A stretch of DNA of 21,564 nucleotides from Cyanobacteria bacterium UBA1221 (GTDB taxonomy: Bacteria; Cyanobacteriota; Vampirovibrionia; Gastranaerophilales; Gastranaerophilaceae): positions 14,170 to 35,733 of the forward strand of contig DBXD01000028.1 of the NCBI GenBank assembly GCA_002309425.1, in the 5' to 3' direction. Below the pieces are notes generated by a model that had not been told where the DNA came from, did no database searches, and worked only from the letters and a program-made list of their open reading frames with translations. Shown here piece by piece: positions 1 to 8,325 of this stretch; the first letter of the stretch is position 1; each line of letters begins with the position of its first letter. Both the position numbers and the translations under genes were made by a program.

Positions 1-1095
1 CAGAGAAAGATTAAAGAACTTGCAAAGAAGAACAAATCTGACTTTATCGATTTTAAAGGCGGAGGAGTTTATAACAAGTTTGTTCCGGCATGTATAGGGC
101 AAATTGCGCAGAGATTTGAATTTTTAACGGCATACACTCCTTATCAGGCTGAAATCTCTCAGGGTACATTGCAAATCATGTACGAGTTTCAGACCATGAT
201 TTCACGTCTTACAGGCATGGATATTGCAAATGCCACAATGTATGACGGGGCAACGGCTTGTGCGGAAGCTTTATTGATGGCTGTAAGAATTTCCAAAAAA
301 GATAAGGTTCTTGTCCATAAAAACTTAAATCCCGAATATCTAGATGTTATTAAAACATACATGTGGGCGGGGAATATCGGACTTGAAATGTTTGAAGATT
401 TACCGAAAAATACGGATGAGTATGCTTGTGTTTTAATTCAGACGCCTGATTATTTCGGGGAAATTCAAAACATAAAAAATATTGAAAACACATTACTGAT
501 AGTATGTACTGATTTAGGATCACTTTCAATTCTTAAACCTCCGGCAGAATACGGGGCTGATATTGTAGTGGCGGATATACAATCTCTTGGTATCCCGATG
601 AATTTTGGAGGACCGCATGCCGGTGTAATTGCTTGTAAAGAAAAATATATGCGTCAAATGCCGGGCAGATTGGCAGGCAGAACTGTCGATGCTGACGGAA
701 ACCGGGCTTTTACTCTGACAATCCAGACAAGAGAACAGCATATAAAAAGAGAAAAAGCAACAAGTAATATTTGTTCAAATCAGGCTCTGATGGGGTTATG
801 GGTTACTTTATATCTTTCCGTAATGGGTGAAAAAGGCTTTAGGCAGGCAGGTTTTCTGTCGGCTGAAAATGCTCACGTTCTGGCAGATAAACTTATAAAG
901 AAAGGTTACAAAACAGAAAACAAAAATTTCTTCAATGAATTTGTTGTTATAACGGATGATGCTGAAAAATACTTAAAAAGACTGGAATCAGTCAATATTT
1001 CAGGCGGTATAAAACTTGATGAGAAGCGAATTTTGGTTGCCGTAACGGAAATGATTTCGGATGGTGATATAGAACTCTACCTGAGTAACGTGTAA
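1..1095 (+). CDS. gcvPA: Glycine dehydrogenase (decarboxylating) subunit 1, 5' truncated
   Basis: This is the N-terminal-half subunit of the two-subunit P-protein of the glycine cleavage system. The PLP enzyme decarboxylates glycine and passes the aminomethyl group to the lipoyl H-protein in the cytoplasm. The frame is open from base 1 and gives 364 residues to the TAA at 1093-1095. Family members are about 440-450 aa, so roughly 75 N-terminal residues lie outside the window. Visible family signatures are FLTAYTPYQAEISQGTLQ, LTGMDIANATMYDGATA, a GGPHAG segment and a GRTVDADGNRAFTLTIQTREQH block. An internal ATG at 169 is not the true start because homology continues upstream of it. The partner subunit gcvPB, which often follows directly, is not downstream here. 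Family assignment is firm. Confidence 0.95.
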   Translation, partial: QRKIKELAKKNKSDFIDFKGGGVYNKFVPACIGQIAQRFEFLTAYTPYQAEISQGTLQIMYEFQTMISRLTGMDIANATMYDGATACAEALLMAVRISKKDKVLVHKNLNPEYLDVIKTYMWAGNIGLEMFEDLPKNTDEYACVLIQTPDYFGEIQNIKNIENTLLIVCTDLGSLSILKPPAEYGADIVVADIQSLGIPMNFGGPHAGVIACKEKYMRQMPGRLAGRTVDADGNRAFTLTIQTREQHIKREKATSNICSNQALMGLWVTLYLSVMGEKGFRQAGFLSAENAHVLADKLIKKGYKTENKNFFNEFVVITDDAEKYLKRLESVNISGGIKLDEKRILVAVTEMISDGDIELYLSNV

Positions 1096-1227
1096 ATACA
1101 TCGGTTATTTAGGCATGCTAAAAGTGTAATATTTCTTAATATATTGCTTAAATCTTTAAAGAATTTCGCAAAAATGCCGTTAATCCGAGTGTATAGAATA
1201 AAAATTACTCAGATAAAGGAATTCGTT

Positions 1228-1464
1228 ATGAACAAAGAGTTTGAATATTCTAATTTATGCTTTCTTAATGGCACAAATGTAAACAACAAAATGTCATCCG
1301 AAGATTTAATTGCAATTGACGAATCTAAACACAGTTCCGAAATGCAAAATGAAGTCATTGAAATCTACGATGCGGAAAAAGGCGGAGACCCGGTTGTCTA
1401 TACTTATGAAAAATTTCTTGAAACGTTGGACAAATTCGGTCTTGAAGCATTTGCAAAAGCATAG
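1228..1464 (+). CDS. Small hypothetical protein (78 aa)
   Basis: I do not recognise this gene. The preferred start is ATG 1228, preceded by an AAAGGA ribosome-binding site at 1215-1220. An upstream TTG at 1144 would add 28 residues but has no comparable site. The product is small, acidic and soluble, with no signal peptide or membrane segment. It begins MNKEFEYSNLCFLNGTNV and ends in a short predicted helix (YEKFLETLDKFGLEAFAKA). It sits 132 bp after gcvPA and 44 bp before rsmH, a place where mraZ is often found, but it has none of the MraZ/AbrB motifs. That it is expressed rests on the ribosome-binding site and a clean reading frame only. Confidence 0.6.
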   Translation: MNKEFEYSNLCFLNGTNVNNKMSSEDLIAIDESKHSSEMQNEVIEIYDAEKGGDPVVYTYEKFLETLDKFGLEAFAKA

Positions 1465-1508
1465 CAATACAAAAGGTTTATTTGATATTTCCATGTTAAA
1501 ATTTTTCT

Positions 1509-2441
1509 ATGGAAGAATTTAAACATTTTACGGTTATGAGAAATGAAGCGGTTGATGCATTAGAGTGCAAAGATGGTCTTGTTTATATTGATTGTACTCT
1601 GGGTGGCGGCGGTCACAGTGAACTTATTTTGCAAAAAATACAACCAAATGGCAGACTTATATCTTTTGATATTGATTCTGATGCCGTAAAAGCGGCAGAG
1701 GAACGTTTGAAAAGTTACAAAAACTTAACAATAATAAAAGATTCTTATACGAATATTAAGAAAGTTTTACATGATTTAGGAATCGAAAAAATAACAGGTG
1801 GTGTGTTATTTGATTTGGGTGCATCATATCATCAGCTGACCAAGCAGGAAAGGGGTTTTTCTTTTTCAAAGGATGCGCCGTTAGATATGAGGTTTAATCA
1901 GGAGTCTGATTTTTCTGCATACAATGTTGTGAATGAATATTCGGAAGATGATTTGGTGAGAATATTTTCAGAGTACGGGGAAGAGCATTTTTCAAAACGA
2001 ATTGCAAAGAAAATTGTAGAAATGAGGAGAATAAAAAAAATAGCGACAACACGGGAACTTTCGGATATAATCGTGAGTGCCGTTCCGAGGGTAAAAACTT
2101 CTATACACCCTGCAACAAGGGTTTTCCAGGCTATTCGGATAGAAGTTAATCAAGAGTTAACAAATGTAAAAAATACATTGAATGATGTGTTGGATTTGTT
2201 AGAGGTTGGTGCTATAATAAGTGTGATAAGTTTTCATTCTCTTGAAGACAGGATAGTGAAACACTTTTTCAGATACCACTCACAACGGTGCCATTGCGAA
2301 AAGAATCAGATGATATGCAAGTGTCCGCCGCCAAAGTTGGAGCTGGTAAACAAAAAGCCTCTTGTGGCGACAGCAGGAGAAGTAAGGGAGAATCCGCCAT
2401 CAAGAAGTGCAAAGTTGAGAGTTGCGAGATGTATTAATTAA
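1509..2441 (+). CDS. rsmH: 16S rRNA (cytosine(1402)-N(4))-methyltransferase RsmH
   Basis: RsmH (MraW) uses S-adenosylmethionine to N4-methylate C1402 in the decoding centre of 16S rRNA. The 310-aa length is normal for the family. In order it shows FTVMRNEAVDAL near the N-terminus, the SAM-binding DCTLGGGGHSELIL (residues 28-41), FDIDSDAV (53-60), DLGASYHQL (102-110), ERGFSFSKDAPLDMRF, the signature FHSLEDRIVKHFF, and a C-terminal NPPSRSAKLRVA. The usual DLGVSSPQLD motif reads DLGASYHQLT here, a modest departure. The ribosome-binding site before ATG 1509 is weak. It is followed by an FtsL-like gene, the usual order in division and cell-wall clusters, although mraZ and ftsI are absent from the window. 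Confidence 0.97.
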   Translation: MEEFKHFTVMRNEAVDALECKDGLVYIDCTLGGGGHSELILQKIQPNGRLISFDIDSDAVKAAEERLKSYKNLTIIKDSYTNIKKVLHDLGIEKITGGVLFDLGASYHQLTKQERGFSFSKDAPLDMRFNQESDFSAYNVVNEYSEDDLVRIFSEYGEEHFSKRIAKKIVEMRRIKKIATTRELSDIIVSAVPRVKTSIHPATRVFQAIRIEVNQELTNVKNTLNDVLDLLEVGAIISVISFHSLEDRIVKHFFRYHSQRCHCEKNQMICKCPPPKLELVNKKPLVATAGEVRENPPSRSAKLRVARCIN

Positions 2442-2487
2442 TTTCATTAATTGATGCAGGGTAGTTGATAGTAGTTGGGGAAGTAAA

Positions 2488-2946
2488 TTGAATAGTACTG
2501 CAAGAACAAGAGTAAAAAGAGATAGTTATTATGAATATAATAAATATGCCCAAAGTCCGATTTCTCAGGCTAAGGTAATTGAGGGGTATTTTTTCAAAGA
2601 AAATCTCCTTAAAGAAATGGTCATAAGAAAGGTTAATGTAACTTTGTGTGCGATATTGACATGCTGTGTAATCAGTGCTTTTGTCAGCTATTATTTTGCA
2701 ATGTCTAATGAGATTACTCTGAATACACTGTCAAGACAGGTTACAACGTTAAATGATGAAAATTCCGAACTTCAAAATCATTTGGACAAATTGAAATCTT
2801 TCAATAATGTTGATAATACAATGGCACAACAAAATATTTTACAAAAGGCGGCAACAGTAATGGAAGTTCCTGCGGTAACATCTTCCGCAAATCTTGAAAC
2901 AAAAAAGACGTTAGCCGGCAACATGGATTTGGCTATAGGTTATTAA
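2488..2946 (+). CDS. FtsL-like cell-division membrane protein (152 aa)
   Basis: The start is TTG 2488 behind a GGGGAAG ribosome-binding site. No upstream in-frame start exists before a stop, and no in-frame ATG comes early enough to keep the N-terminal region. The product is a single-pass bitopic protein: about 45 polar cytoplasmic residues, one membrane segment (about residues 46-71, containing CAILTCCVISAFVSYYF), then a heptad-rich coiled coil (LNTLSRQVTTLNDENSELQNHL). That layout and the place 46 bp after rsmH match FtsL, which with FtsB/DivIC and FtsQ/DivIB activates septal peptidoglycan synthesis. FtsL sequences diverge strongly, so the call rests on topology and synteny. A generic small coiled-coil membrane protein is the alternative. 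Confidence 0.6.
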   Translation: MNSTARTRVKRDSYYEYNKYAQSPISQAKVIEGYFFKENLLKEMVIRKVNVTLCAILTCCVISAFVSYYFAMSNEITLNTLSRQVTTLNDENSELQNHLDKLKSFNNVDNTMAQQNILQKAATVMEVPAVTSSANLETKKTLAGNMDLAIGY

Positions 2947-3019
2947 TGAATTAAAATTTACATACACAGTCCTAATTAATATTTTTGGTTGATTTTTTAT
3001 AATATTAAGCCGATATAAA

Positions 3020-3048
3020 TTGAATTTTTGCCGTCAATGTTATATAAT
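3020..3048 (+). promoter_or_regulatory. Sigma-70-type promoter for the symporter gene
   Basis: TTGAAT at 3020-3025 and a perfect TATAAT at 3043-3048 are separated by 17 bp. Transcription would begin near 3055, leaving a short leader with a GAGG site at 3077-3080 before ATG 3091. This suggests the transporter is transcribed apart from rsmH and the FtsL-like gene. Confidence 0.75.
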
Positions 3049-3090
3049 AGGCTAGTCATTAGAATGTTTAATATATGAGGATATATAAAG

Positions 3091-4428
3091 ATGAAAGATT
3101 CAAAAATTCAAATGCAAATACTAATTGCACTGGGGCTTGGCCTAAAACGTAATTGGCCGATATTTTTCGGTATTGTTGCCGGTATAGTTGTCGGGATTAT
3201 GCTTCACTCGCATCCGGCAGTATTAACCAGTGTTGCTCCTATTTTGACTTTTATCGGACAGGTATTTATAAGATTAATTCAAATGATAGTAATACCGTTG
3301 GTTGTATCGGCAATAATTATTGGTATTACGAGCATTGGAGATAATAAGCAGCTCGGTAAATTCGGTACAAAAATGATTTTATATTACGGTATTATTACTG
3401 TTGCGGCAGTAGTGATAGGAACTGTATTAGCACTTGTTTTCCAGCCGGGACTCGGAGCTCAGCATTATATTGCACAAAATACTGCGATTGAAGTTCAGGA
3501 TGCAGTTGCAACGGCAATGAGCCAGCAACAGGGACATCTTTTGTCAATGTTCCTTGATTTTATTCCGAAAAATCCTTTAGCTGCGCTTGCAGGCGGAAAT
3601 ATGGTGGCGATTATTGTGTTTGTTATGATTTTTGCAATAGCCTTGTCAAAAGTAGGTGATATAAACAGACCAATAGTGTCTTTCTTTGAATCCGTATTTG
3701 CGGCAACAATGAAAATAACCGATTGGATTATGTTTTTGGCGGCTCCCGGTATCTTTGCTTTGACGGCATCTGCTGTATCAAGTTTTGGTATGGACATATT
3801 TGCAAGTATTGGTAAATACCTGATGGTATTGGCAATGGGCTTTATGGTTCAAATGTTTATTGTTTATCCGATATTTTTGAGATGTTTTTCAAAAGTTTCA
3901 ATATGGATGTTGTATTCTGCGGTTGCAGAAGCGATGATGGTTGCATTCGGAACGGCAAGTTCTTCTGCGACACTGCCTTTAACTATAGCTTGTTGCGAAA
4001 AGAGAGGAATTTCTCATAAAATTTCGAGTTTTGTATTACCGCTGGGTGCAACGTTAAATATGGACGGAACGGCACTGTTACAGGTTGTTGCGGTTATATT
4101 CCTGGCTCAGGCATATGGTGTTCCGCTTGACTTGTTCCTGCTTATTCAAATTGCATTGCTGGCTATAATAGCATCAAGCACAAGTGCGGGAATTTCCGGA
4201 GCGGGCCTGATTACAATTGCTCTTATTCTGAATGGTATGGGATTGAGTCCGGAGCAGCTGGTGGCAGGTTTTGCATTCTTATTCACAATAGAAAGAGTAA
4301 CGGACATGATGAGAACGCTTGTAAATGTTACTTCAGATGCGGTTGTGGTTGCGGCTATTGCTGATAACGAAAACGAAATAAATTATGACTTATTTAATAA
4401 TCCTGAAGCGTATGAAGAAATTGCTTAG
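3091..4428 (+). CDS. Sodium/proton:dicarboxylate (acidic amino acid) symporter, DAACS family
   Basis: This 445-aa inner-membrane secondary transporter belongs to the GltP/GltPh/DctA fold. Family hallmarks in order: an N-terminal bundle of hydrophobic helices; the serine-rich re-entrant hairpin SSSATLPLT (about 290-297); the cation/substrate motif NMDGT in TM7 (323-327); the second hairpin ASSTSAGISGAG (about 361-372); and TM8 ERVTDMMRTLVNVTSD (401-416). The TM8 residues D405, R408, T409, N412 and D416 match the spacing of D394, R397, T398, N401 and D405 in GltPh. The arginine favours an acidic substrate such as aspartate or glutamate. Substrate and coupling ion are inferred from family knowledge. 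It has its own promoter and terminator, so it is probably a single-gene unit. Confidence 0.92.
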   Translation: MKDSKIQMQILIALGLGLKRNWPIFFGIVAGIVVGIMLHSHPAVLTSVAPILTFIGQVFIRLIQMIVIPLVVSAIIIGITSIGDNKQLGKFGTKMILYYGIITVAAVVIGTVLALVFQPGLGAQHYIAQNTAIEVQDAVATAMSQQQGHLLSMFLDFIPKNPLAALAGGNMVAIIVFVMIFAIALSKVGDINRPIVSFFESVFAATMKITDWIMFLAAPGIFALTASAVSSFGMDIFASIGKYLMVLAMGFMVQMFIVYPIFLRCFSKVSIWMLYSAVAEAMMVAFGTASSSATLPLTIACCEKRGISHKISSFVLPLGATLNMDGTALLQVVAVIFLAQAYGVPLDLFLLIQIALLAIIASSTSAGISGAGLITIALILNGMGLSPEQLVAGFAFLFTIERVTDMMRTLVNVTSDAVVVAAIADNENEINYDLFNNPEAYEEIA

Positions 4429-4456
4429 GAAAAAGAATTAAGATAACAGAAAAAAG

Positions 4457-4483
4457 AACCTCAGAATTTTCTGGGGTTTTTTT
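4457..4483 (+). terminator. Rho-independent terminator after the symporter gene
   Basis: AACCTCAGAA (4457-4466) pairs with TTCTGGGGTT (4469-4478) with one G-T pair and a very short loop (opening to AATT in practice). It is followed by a run of seven T ending at 4483, and preceded by an A-run. Confidence 0.85.
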
Positions 4484-4484
4484 A

Positions 4485-4493
4485 TGCTAGAAT
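4485..4493 (+). promoter_or_regulatory. Possible extended -10 element for queF
   Basis: TG-C-TAGAAT (4485-4493) immediately after the terminator resembles an extended -10. No recognisable -35 is present, because the expected place lies in the terminator stem. It would give a leader of only about 15-20 nt before ATG 4516. Weak evidence. Confidence 0.3.
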
Positions 4494-4515
4494 ATAAAGC
4501 GGAAAGCGTGGTTTT

Positions 4516-5412
4516 ATGACTGATAAAACAGTTGAGGCGGCATCAAAATATCTTGGTAAAAAAGTTGACGGCAGCGATAATTATAATCCTTCGTTGATTG
4601 TGCCGATTCCAAGAATCAATAATCGGACCCAATATAATATAGATAGCGAAAACCTACCTTTTTACGGGTATGATGTTTGGCATGCGTATGAGTTTTCCTG
4701 CCTGTGTGATAACGGTTTGCCAATCACAAGAGTGTTAAAACTGTCTTATGATTGCAGCAGCGAGTATATAGTCGAATCAAAATCGTTAAAATTATATTTA
4801 AATTCATTTAACATGACAAAATTCGGTTCGAATGAGGAAGAATGTCTTGCTGCTTGTAAAAAAATAATTGAGAGGGATTTAGGCAGTGCGTTAAAGACAG
4901 AAATTGACGTAAACTTTTTGGATAACAGTATAAAAAGAGAACCTGTATTTGAAAATTTTATTGATATAAAAAATTATATTGCCGGAAAAAATATTCATAT
5001 ATCACAATATAAAGAATCTCCCGAGTTGCTTGAATGCGAAAATTCGGAAAGAAAATCATATTGTCTTAAATTTGATGCTCTGCGTTCTAATTGCAGAGTA
5101 ACGCATCAGCCGGATTTCGGTGATTTGTTTATTTCTTATGAATCAGATAAACATATTACTGAAGATAGTTTGGTAAAATATCTTTGTTCTTTCCGTTCGG
5201 AATACCATTTTCACGAAGAGTGCTGCGAAATGATTTATAAAAGATTGTATGATTTGCTTAACAAGGATGATAAACTGTTTGTCGGGGCATTATATACCCG
5301 CCGCGGCGGAATTGATATATGCCCTGTGAGGCTGAGTAAGAAATTTGCCCTTAATGATGTTGAAATACTAAAAGATACAAGCAGATATGCAAGAAACGGA
5401 ATCAAACAGTGA
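4516..5412 (+). CDS. queF: NADPH-dependent 7-cyano-7-deazaguanine (preQ0) reductase, bimodular type
   Basis: QueF reduces the nitrile of preQ0 to the amine preQ1, a step in making the tRNA nucleoside queuosine. At 298 aa this is the long two-module form, as in E. coli (282 aa), not the short Bacillus form. Signatures: LPFYGYDVWHAYEFSCL (about 47-63), the QueF motif ESKSLKLYLNSFNMTKF (87-103), the catalytic segment SNCRVTHQPDFGD with nucleophile Cys193 and Asp200, SFRSEYHFHEECCE (225-238), and YTRRGGIDICPVR near the C-terminus. All motifs align with the E. coli enzyme as I recall it. Its stop overlaps the next gene start (TGATG), so the two genes are probably co-translated. No preQ1 riboswitch was found upstream. 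Confidence 0.96.
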   Translation: MTDKTVEAASKYLGKKVDGSDNYNPSLIVPIPRINNRTQYNIDSENLPFYGYDVWHAYEFSCLCDNGLPITRVLKLSYDCSSEYIVESKSLKLYLNSFNMTKFGSNEEECLAACKKIIERDLGSALKTEIDVNFLDNSIKREPVFENFIDIKNYIAGKNIHISQYKESPELLECENSERKSYCLKFDALRSNCRVTHQPDFGDLFISYESDKHITEDSLVKYLCSFRSEYHFHEECCEMIYKRLYDLLNKDDKLFVGALYTRRGGIDICPVRLSKKFALNDVEILKDTSRYARNGIKQ

Positions 5413-5759
5413 TGAATAATAAAGAAAAAGGAAATGCGGGAGAAGATCTTGCTTCAAAGTATTTAGTACAAAACGGATACGAAATCCTGGAGAGAAATAT
5501 TCGTTTTTCAAGGCTGTGTGAGATAGATATTATCGCAAAATTAAAAGATACCACGGTTTTTGTTGAGGTCAAAACCAGAAAAAATGACTTGTTTGGTAAA
5601 CCGTTTGAGGCAATAACAAAAGCAAAATATGAAAATATAAAAAAAGGGATTGCAATATATATTCAAACTCACAAAGTAAAAAAGTACAGAATAGATGTAA
5701 TAGGAATTACTCTTGAGCCGGAACTAAAAGTTGAGCATTTAAAAAATGTGTCTGTTTAA
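5412..5759 (+). CDS. YraN/UPF0102 family PD-(D/E)XK-fold protein
   Basis: ATG 5412 overlaps the queF stop by one base (TGATG). An alternative GTG at 5409 adds one residue. The 115-aa product has the UPF0102 pattern: KGNAGEDLASKYL at the N-terminus with Glu11, then CEIDII with Asp39, then FVEVKTR with Glu52 and Lys54. Together these make the metal-binding core of the PD-(D/E)XK nuclease fold. The family is very widespread, predicted to act on nucleic acid, and its exact role is not settled. Its TAA stop shares a TTAA palindrome with the stop of recF on the other strand, so the two genes overlap tail to tail by 4 bp. Confidence 0.92.
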   Translation: MNNKEKGNAGEDLASKYLVQNGYEILERNIRFSRLCEIDIIAKLKDTTVFVEVKTRKNDLFGKPFEAITKAKYENIKKGIAIYIQTHKVKKYRIDVIGITLEPELKVEHLKNVSV

Positions 5760-6865
5760 GATATCAGATTTCCGTTTTCAATTTTATATATTTTTACACC
5801 GTCTAAAAACTCTTTTTCAAATAACAGGGTATCTACGGAGGTAATAATTGTTTGAGTCCCTGTGTTTATAGATTTAAGCAGATAGTTTTGTCTTATGTCG
5901 TCCAGTTCGGCAAGAACGTCATCAAGTAATAATACGGGTTCTTCTCCGGTTTTTGACGTTATAATATCAAGTTCGGAAAGTTTTAAAGCAAGCACTACGG
6001 TTCTTTGCTGCCCTTGTGATGCAAATTTTGTGGCATCTTCTCCGTTTATGCTGAAAAGAATATCATCTCTGTGCGGTCCGATACAGGCTTGCCCTCTGCG
6101 CATTTCTTCATATTTGCGCTCATTCAGTGCTTCCTTAAACTTTTGGGCAATATCATTCAGCTCCATATTCGGGGAAATTTCAAATGAGCCTTCATAGTTT
6201 ATCCCCAAAGTTTCCGATTCGCTTATTACCCGGTGTTTTTGCTCCGCATATTTTTCAATTTCGTTTAGATATTTTAACCTCAGATATAAAATGTTACTGC
6301 CGGTAATAGCGAACTGTTCATTGTAAACATCAAGTAAATCTTCGTTTAGCGAACCTGTTTTCAGGTATTCTTTCAGACAATTATTTTTTTGGATACGAAT
6401 TTTGTCATATTTGGACAGTCTTTCATCGTATGCGGGATAAATCTGAGAAATTGCATTATCAAGCCAGTTCCTTCTGTCGGAAGGGTTCCCCCGTAAAAGC
6501 ATCAAATCTTCCGAAGAAAATAAAACGGTTTTTAAAACACTCTTGAAATTTTTGGGAGTAGTCTTTACTCCGTTCAATTTTAAAACCCGTTGTTTTTCTT
6601 TGTTATAAGAAAAATTCAGATTAATATCTGTTTCGGATTTTATAATATCAGCCGATATCTGTACAGTATCTTCCCCAAAATTTATCAACTCACTGTTGTT
6701 GGTAATTCTTGGACTTTTCAGGGTCGATATAAAATAAATACTCTCAAGGATATTTGTCTTTCCTTGTGCATTTTTCCCCAAAATTAAGACCTTTTCACTA
6801 TTAAAGTCTAAAGTTAGATTAAGACAATTTCTGTAATTTCTGAGCTCTAAAGTATGCAATCTCAT
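5756..6865 (-). CDS. recF: DNA replication and repair protein RecF
   Basis: RecF is an SMC-like ATPase that, with RecO and RecR, loads RecA at single-strand gaps. The 369-aa product starts at ATG 6865, giving MRLHTLELRNYRN, which matches the family N-terminus. An ATG 18 bp upstream would add six residues foreign to the family. Walker A is GKNAQGKTN (30-38). The ABC-type signature is FASQGQQRTVVLALKLSEL and Walker B is VLLLDDVLAELD, both in the C-terminal third. The gene is apart from the dnaA-dnaN-recF-gyrB cluster where it often lies. It is convergent with yraN and divergent from the gene at 6968. Confidence 0.96.
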   Translation of the reverse strand: MRLHTLELRNYRNCLNLTLDFNSEKVLILGKNAQGKTNILESIYFISTLKSPRITNNSELINFGEDTVQISADIIKSETDINLNFSYNKEKQRVLKLNGVKTTPKNFKSVLKTVLFSSEDLMLLRGNPSDRRNWLDNAISQIYPAYDERLSKYDKIRIQKNNCLKEYLKTGSLNEDLLDVYNEQFAITGSNILYLRLKYLNEIEKYAEQKHRVISESETLGINYEGSFEISPNMELNDIAQKFKEALNERKYEEMRRGQACIGPHRDDILFSINGEDATKFASQGQQRTVVLALKLSELDIITSKTGEEPVLLLDDVLAELDDIRQNYLLKSINTGTQTIITSVDTLLFEKEFLDGVKIYKIENGNLIS

Positions 6866-6904
6866 TACTAAATTATACTTCAAACAAAATAATAATTTTT
6901 ATAG

Positions 6905-6933
6905 TTGCTGAAATTTAAAATTTATCGTATAAT
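6905..6933 (+). promoter_or_regulatory. Sigma-70-type promoter for the 83-aa gene and pilT
   Basis: TTGCTG at 6905-6910 and a perfect TATAAT at 6928-6933 are separated by 17 bp. They lie in the divergent gap between recF and the gene at 6968, and are followed by a GAGGA site at 6956-6960. Confidence 0.7.
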
Positions 6934-6967
6934 TAGGATGAGATAAGATTATATTGAGGAATACTGT

Positions 6968-7219
6968 ATGCTTCCTGTGATAAGTGAAGAGATAGCAACA
7001 GCGGCATTTTCTGAGATATTCAAAGATATGCCCGCATGGCGGAAGAGTATGATACATTATTTAAAAGAAGAAAATCCGGAAGTTAATTCTGCAATTATAG
7101 AGGCTGCAAATAAATCAAGCCTTGATCCAAAGGCTGTTGCTCTTGGTGCATACATGACATATAATCTGATAGAGCTTGCAATGAATGAAAATGAAAAAAT
7201 AATTAACTTTAACGAATAG
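6968..7219 (+). CDS. Small hypothetical protein upstream of pilT (83 aa)
   Basis: I do not recognise this gene. ATG 6968 follows a good GAGGA ribosome-binding site by 7 nt and a strong promoter. The product appears all-helical, soluble and acidic, with no signal peptide, membrane segment or cysteine motif. Notable stretches are EIFKDMPAWRKSMIHYL and the alanine-rich LDPKAVALGAYMTYNLIELA. It ends 14 bp before pilT and shares its promoter, so it is likely co-transcribed with the pilus retraction ATPase. A link to type IV pilus function is inferred from this position only. Confidence 0.75.
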   Translation: MLPVISEEIATAAFSEIFKDMPAWRKSMIHYLKEENPEVNSAIIEAANKSSLDPKAVALGAYMTYNLIELAMNENEKIINFNE

Positions 7220-7233
7220 AATGAGAGGGCACA

Positions 7234-8304
7234 ATGGTTGCAATAGAAGAACTTTTAAGAGAATTAGTAGAAAGCGGCGGTAGTGACTTGCATATATCAA
7301 GTGCATTACCACCTTGCGTCCGTATTGACGGAAAACTGAAAAGAATGGATTATCCTCCGTTTTCACCTGATCAGGTTGAAAACCTGTTATTCCCTATGTT
7401 ATCTAATGAGCAAAGAAGGCGCCTGGAACAAGAATGGGAATTAGACTTTTCATACGGTATTGAAGGGTTAAGCCGTTTCAGGGTAAATTTTTATAAGGAT
7501 AAAGGTAATTATGCTGCAGCTTTCAGAACAATTACATCAACAGTTCCCTCTTTCGATAAATTAGGATTGCCTGAGATTGTCAGAACAACCGCAGAAAAGC
7601 CGAGAGGACTTATTCTTGTAACAGGTCCTACCGGTTCCGGTAAATCAACAACTCTTGCATCTATGATTGACTATATAAATTCAACAAGGCCGGAACATAT
7701 TCTGACTATTGAGGACCCGATAGAGTTTGTTCATACATCAAAATCAAGTATAATCCACCAGCGTGAATTAGGTATGGATACAAGGTCTTTTGCGAATGCT
7801 CTGAAATCAGCACTTCGTGAAGACCCTGATATTATCCTTGTAGGTGAGATGAGAGACCACGAAACAATTGCTCTTGCATTGACTGCCGCTGAAACAGGTC
7901 ACTTGGTATTCGGAACACTTCACACCTCATCCGCTTCTCAGACGGTTGACCGTATTATAGACGTATTTCCGGAAGGTCAGCAGCAGCAGATTCGTGTTCA
8001 GCTGGCAAACTCTCTTGTGGCGGTATTTGCGCAAACCCTTATACCGAAACTTCAGCCGGACGGAACTAAAAAAGGCCGTGTAATGGCTCAGGAGATAATG
8101 TTGGTTATTCCGGCTATTGCAAACCTTATTCGTGAATCAAAAGCAGCTCAGATATATTCTACAATTCAGATGAACCAGGGCTTGGGTATGCAGACTCTTG
8201 AAATGGCTCTTGCAAACTTATATAAACAAAAATTAATTACATTGGAAGATGCTCTTTCTAAAACTTCAAGACCTGATGAATTGAAGCGTATGATTGCAAG
8301 TTAA
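7234..8304 (+). CDS. pilT: Type IV pilus retraction ATPase PilT
   Basis: PilT is a cytoplasmic hexameric AAA-like ATPase that depolymerises type IV pili, powering twitching and surface sensing. The 356-aa length fits. It shows an N-terminal PAS-like region (GGSDLHISSALPPCVRIDG), Walker A GPTGSGKST (131-139), Asp-box ILTIEDPIEFVH, Walker B LVGEMRD (202-208), His-box HLVFGTLHT (223-231), and the PilT-specific AIANLIRE and QIYSTIQMNQGLGMQTLE near the C-terminus. Those C-terminal motifs separate PilT from PilB and GspE. A GAGAGGG ribosome-binding site precedes ATG 7234. It ends at a strong hairpin terminator. No other pilus genes lie in the window. Confidence 0.96.
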   Translation: MVAIEELLRELVESGGSDLHISSALPPCVRIDGKLKRMDYPPFSPDQVENLLFPMLSNEQRRRLEQEWELDFSYGIEGLSRFRVNFYKDKGNYAAAFRTITSTVPSFDKLGLPEIVRTTAEKPRGLILVTGPTGSGKSTTLASMIDYINSTRPEHILTIEDPIEFVHTSKSSIIHQRELGMDTRSFANALKSALREDPDIILVGEMRDHETIALALTAAETGHLVFGTLHTSSASQTVDRIIDVFPEGQQQQIRVQLANSLVAVFAQTLIPKLQPDGTKKGRVMAQEIMLVIPAIANLIRESKAAQIYSTIQMNQGLGMQTLEMALANLYKQKLITLEDALSKTSRPDELKRMIAS

Positions 8305-8325
8305 GTAAAGTTTACAGAAAAATAT

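Noticed and set aside
1096..1227. A promoter before the 78-aa gene (TATAGA near 1192)
   Set aside because: No -35 at a proper distance. The AT-rich background makes a lone -10 match uninformative.
4440..4515. A preQ1 riboswitch upstream of queF
   Set aside because: The hairpin there is a plain terminator with a T run for the previous gene. The C-rich loop and A-rich tail pattern of preQ1 aptamers is not present.
6884..6967. A promoter for recF reading leftward in the divergent gap
   Set aside because: One is expected here, but I could not find a -35/-10 pair with good spacing on the - strand.
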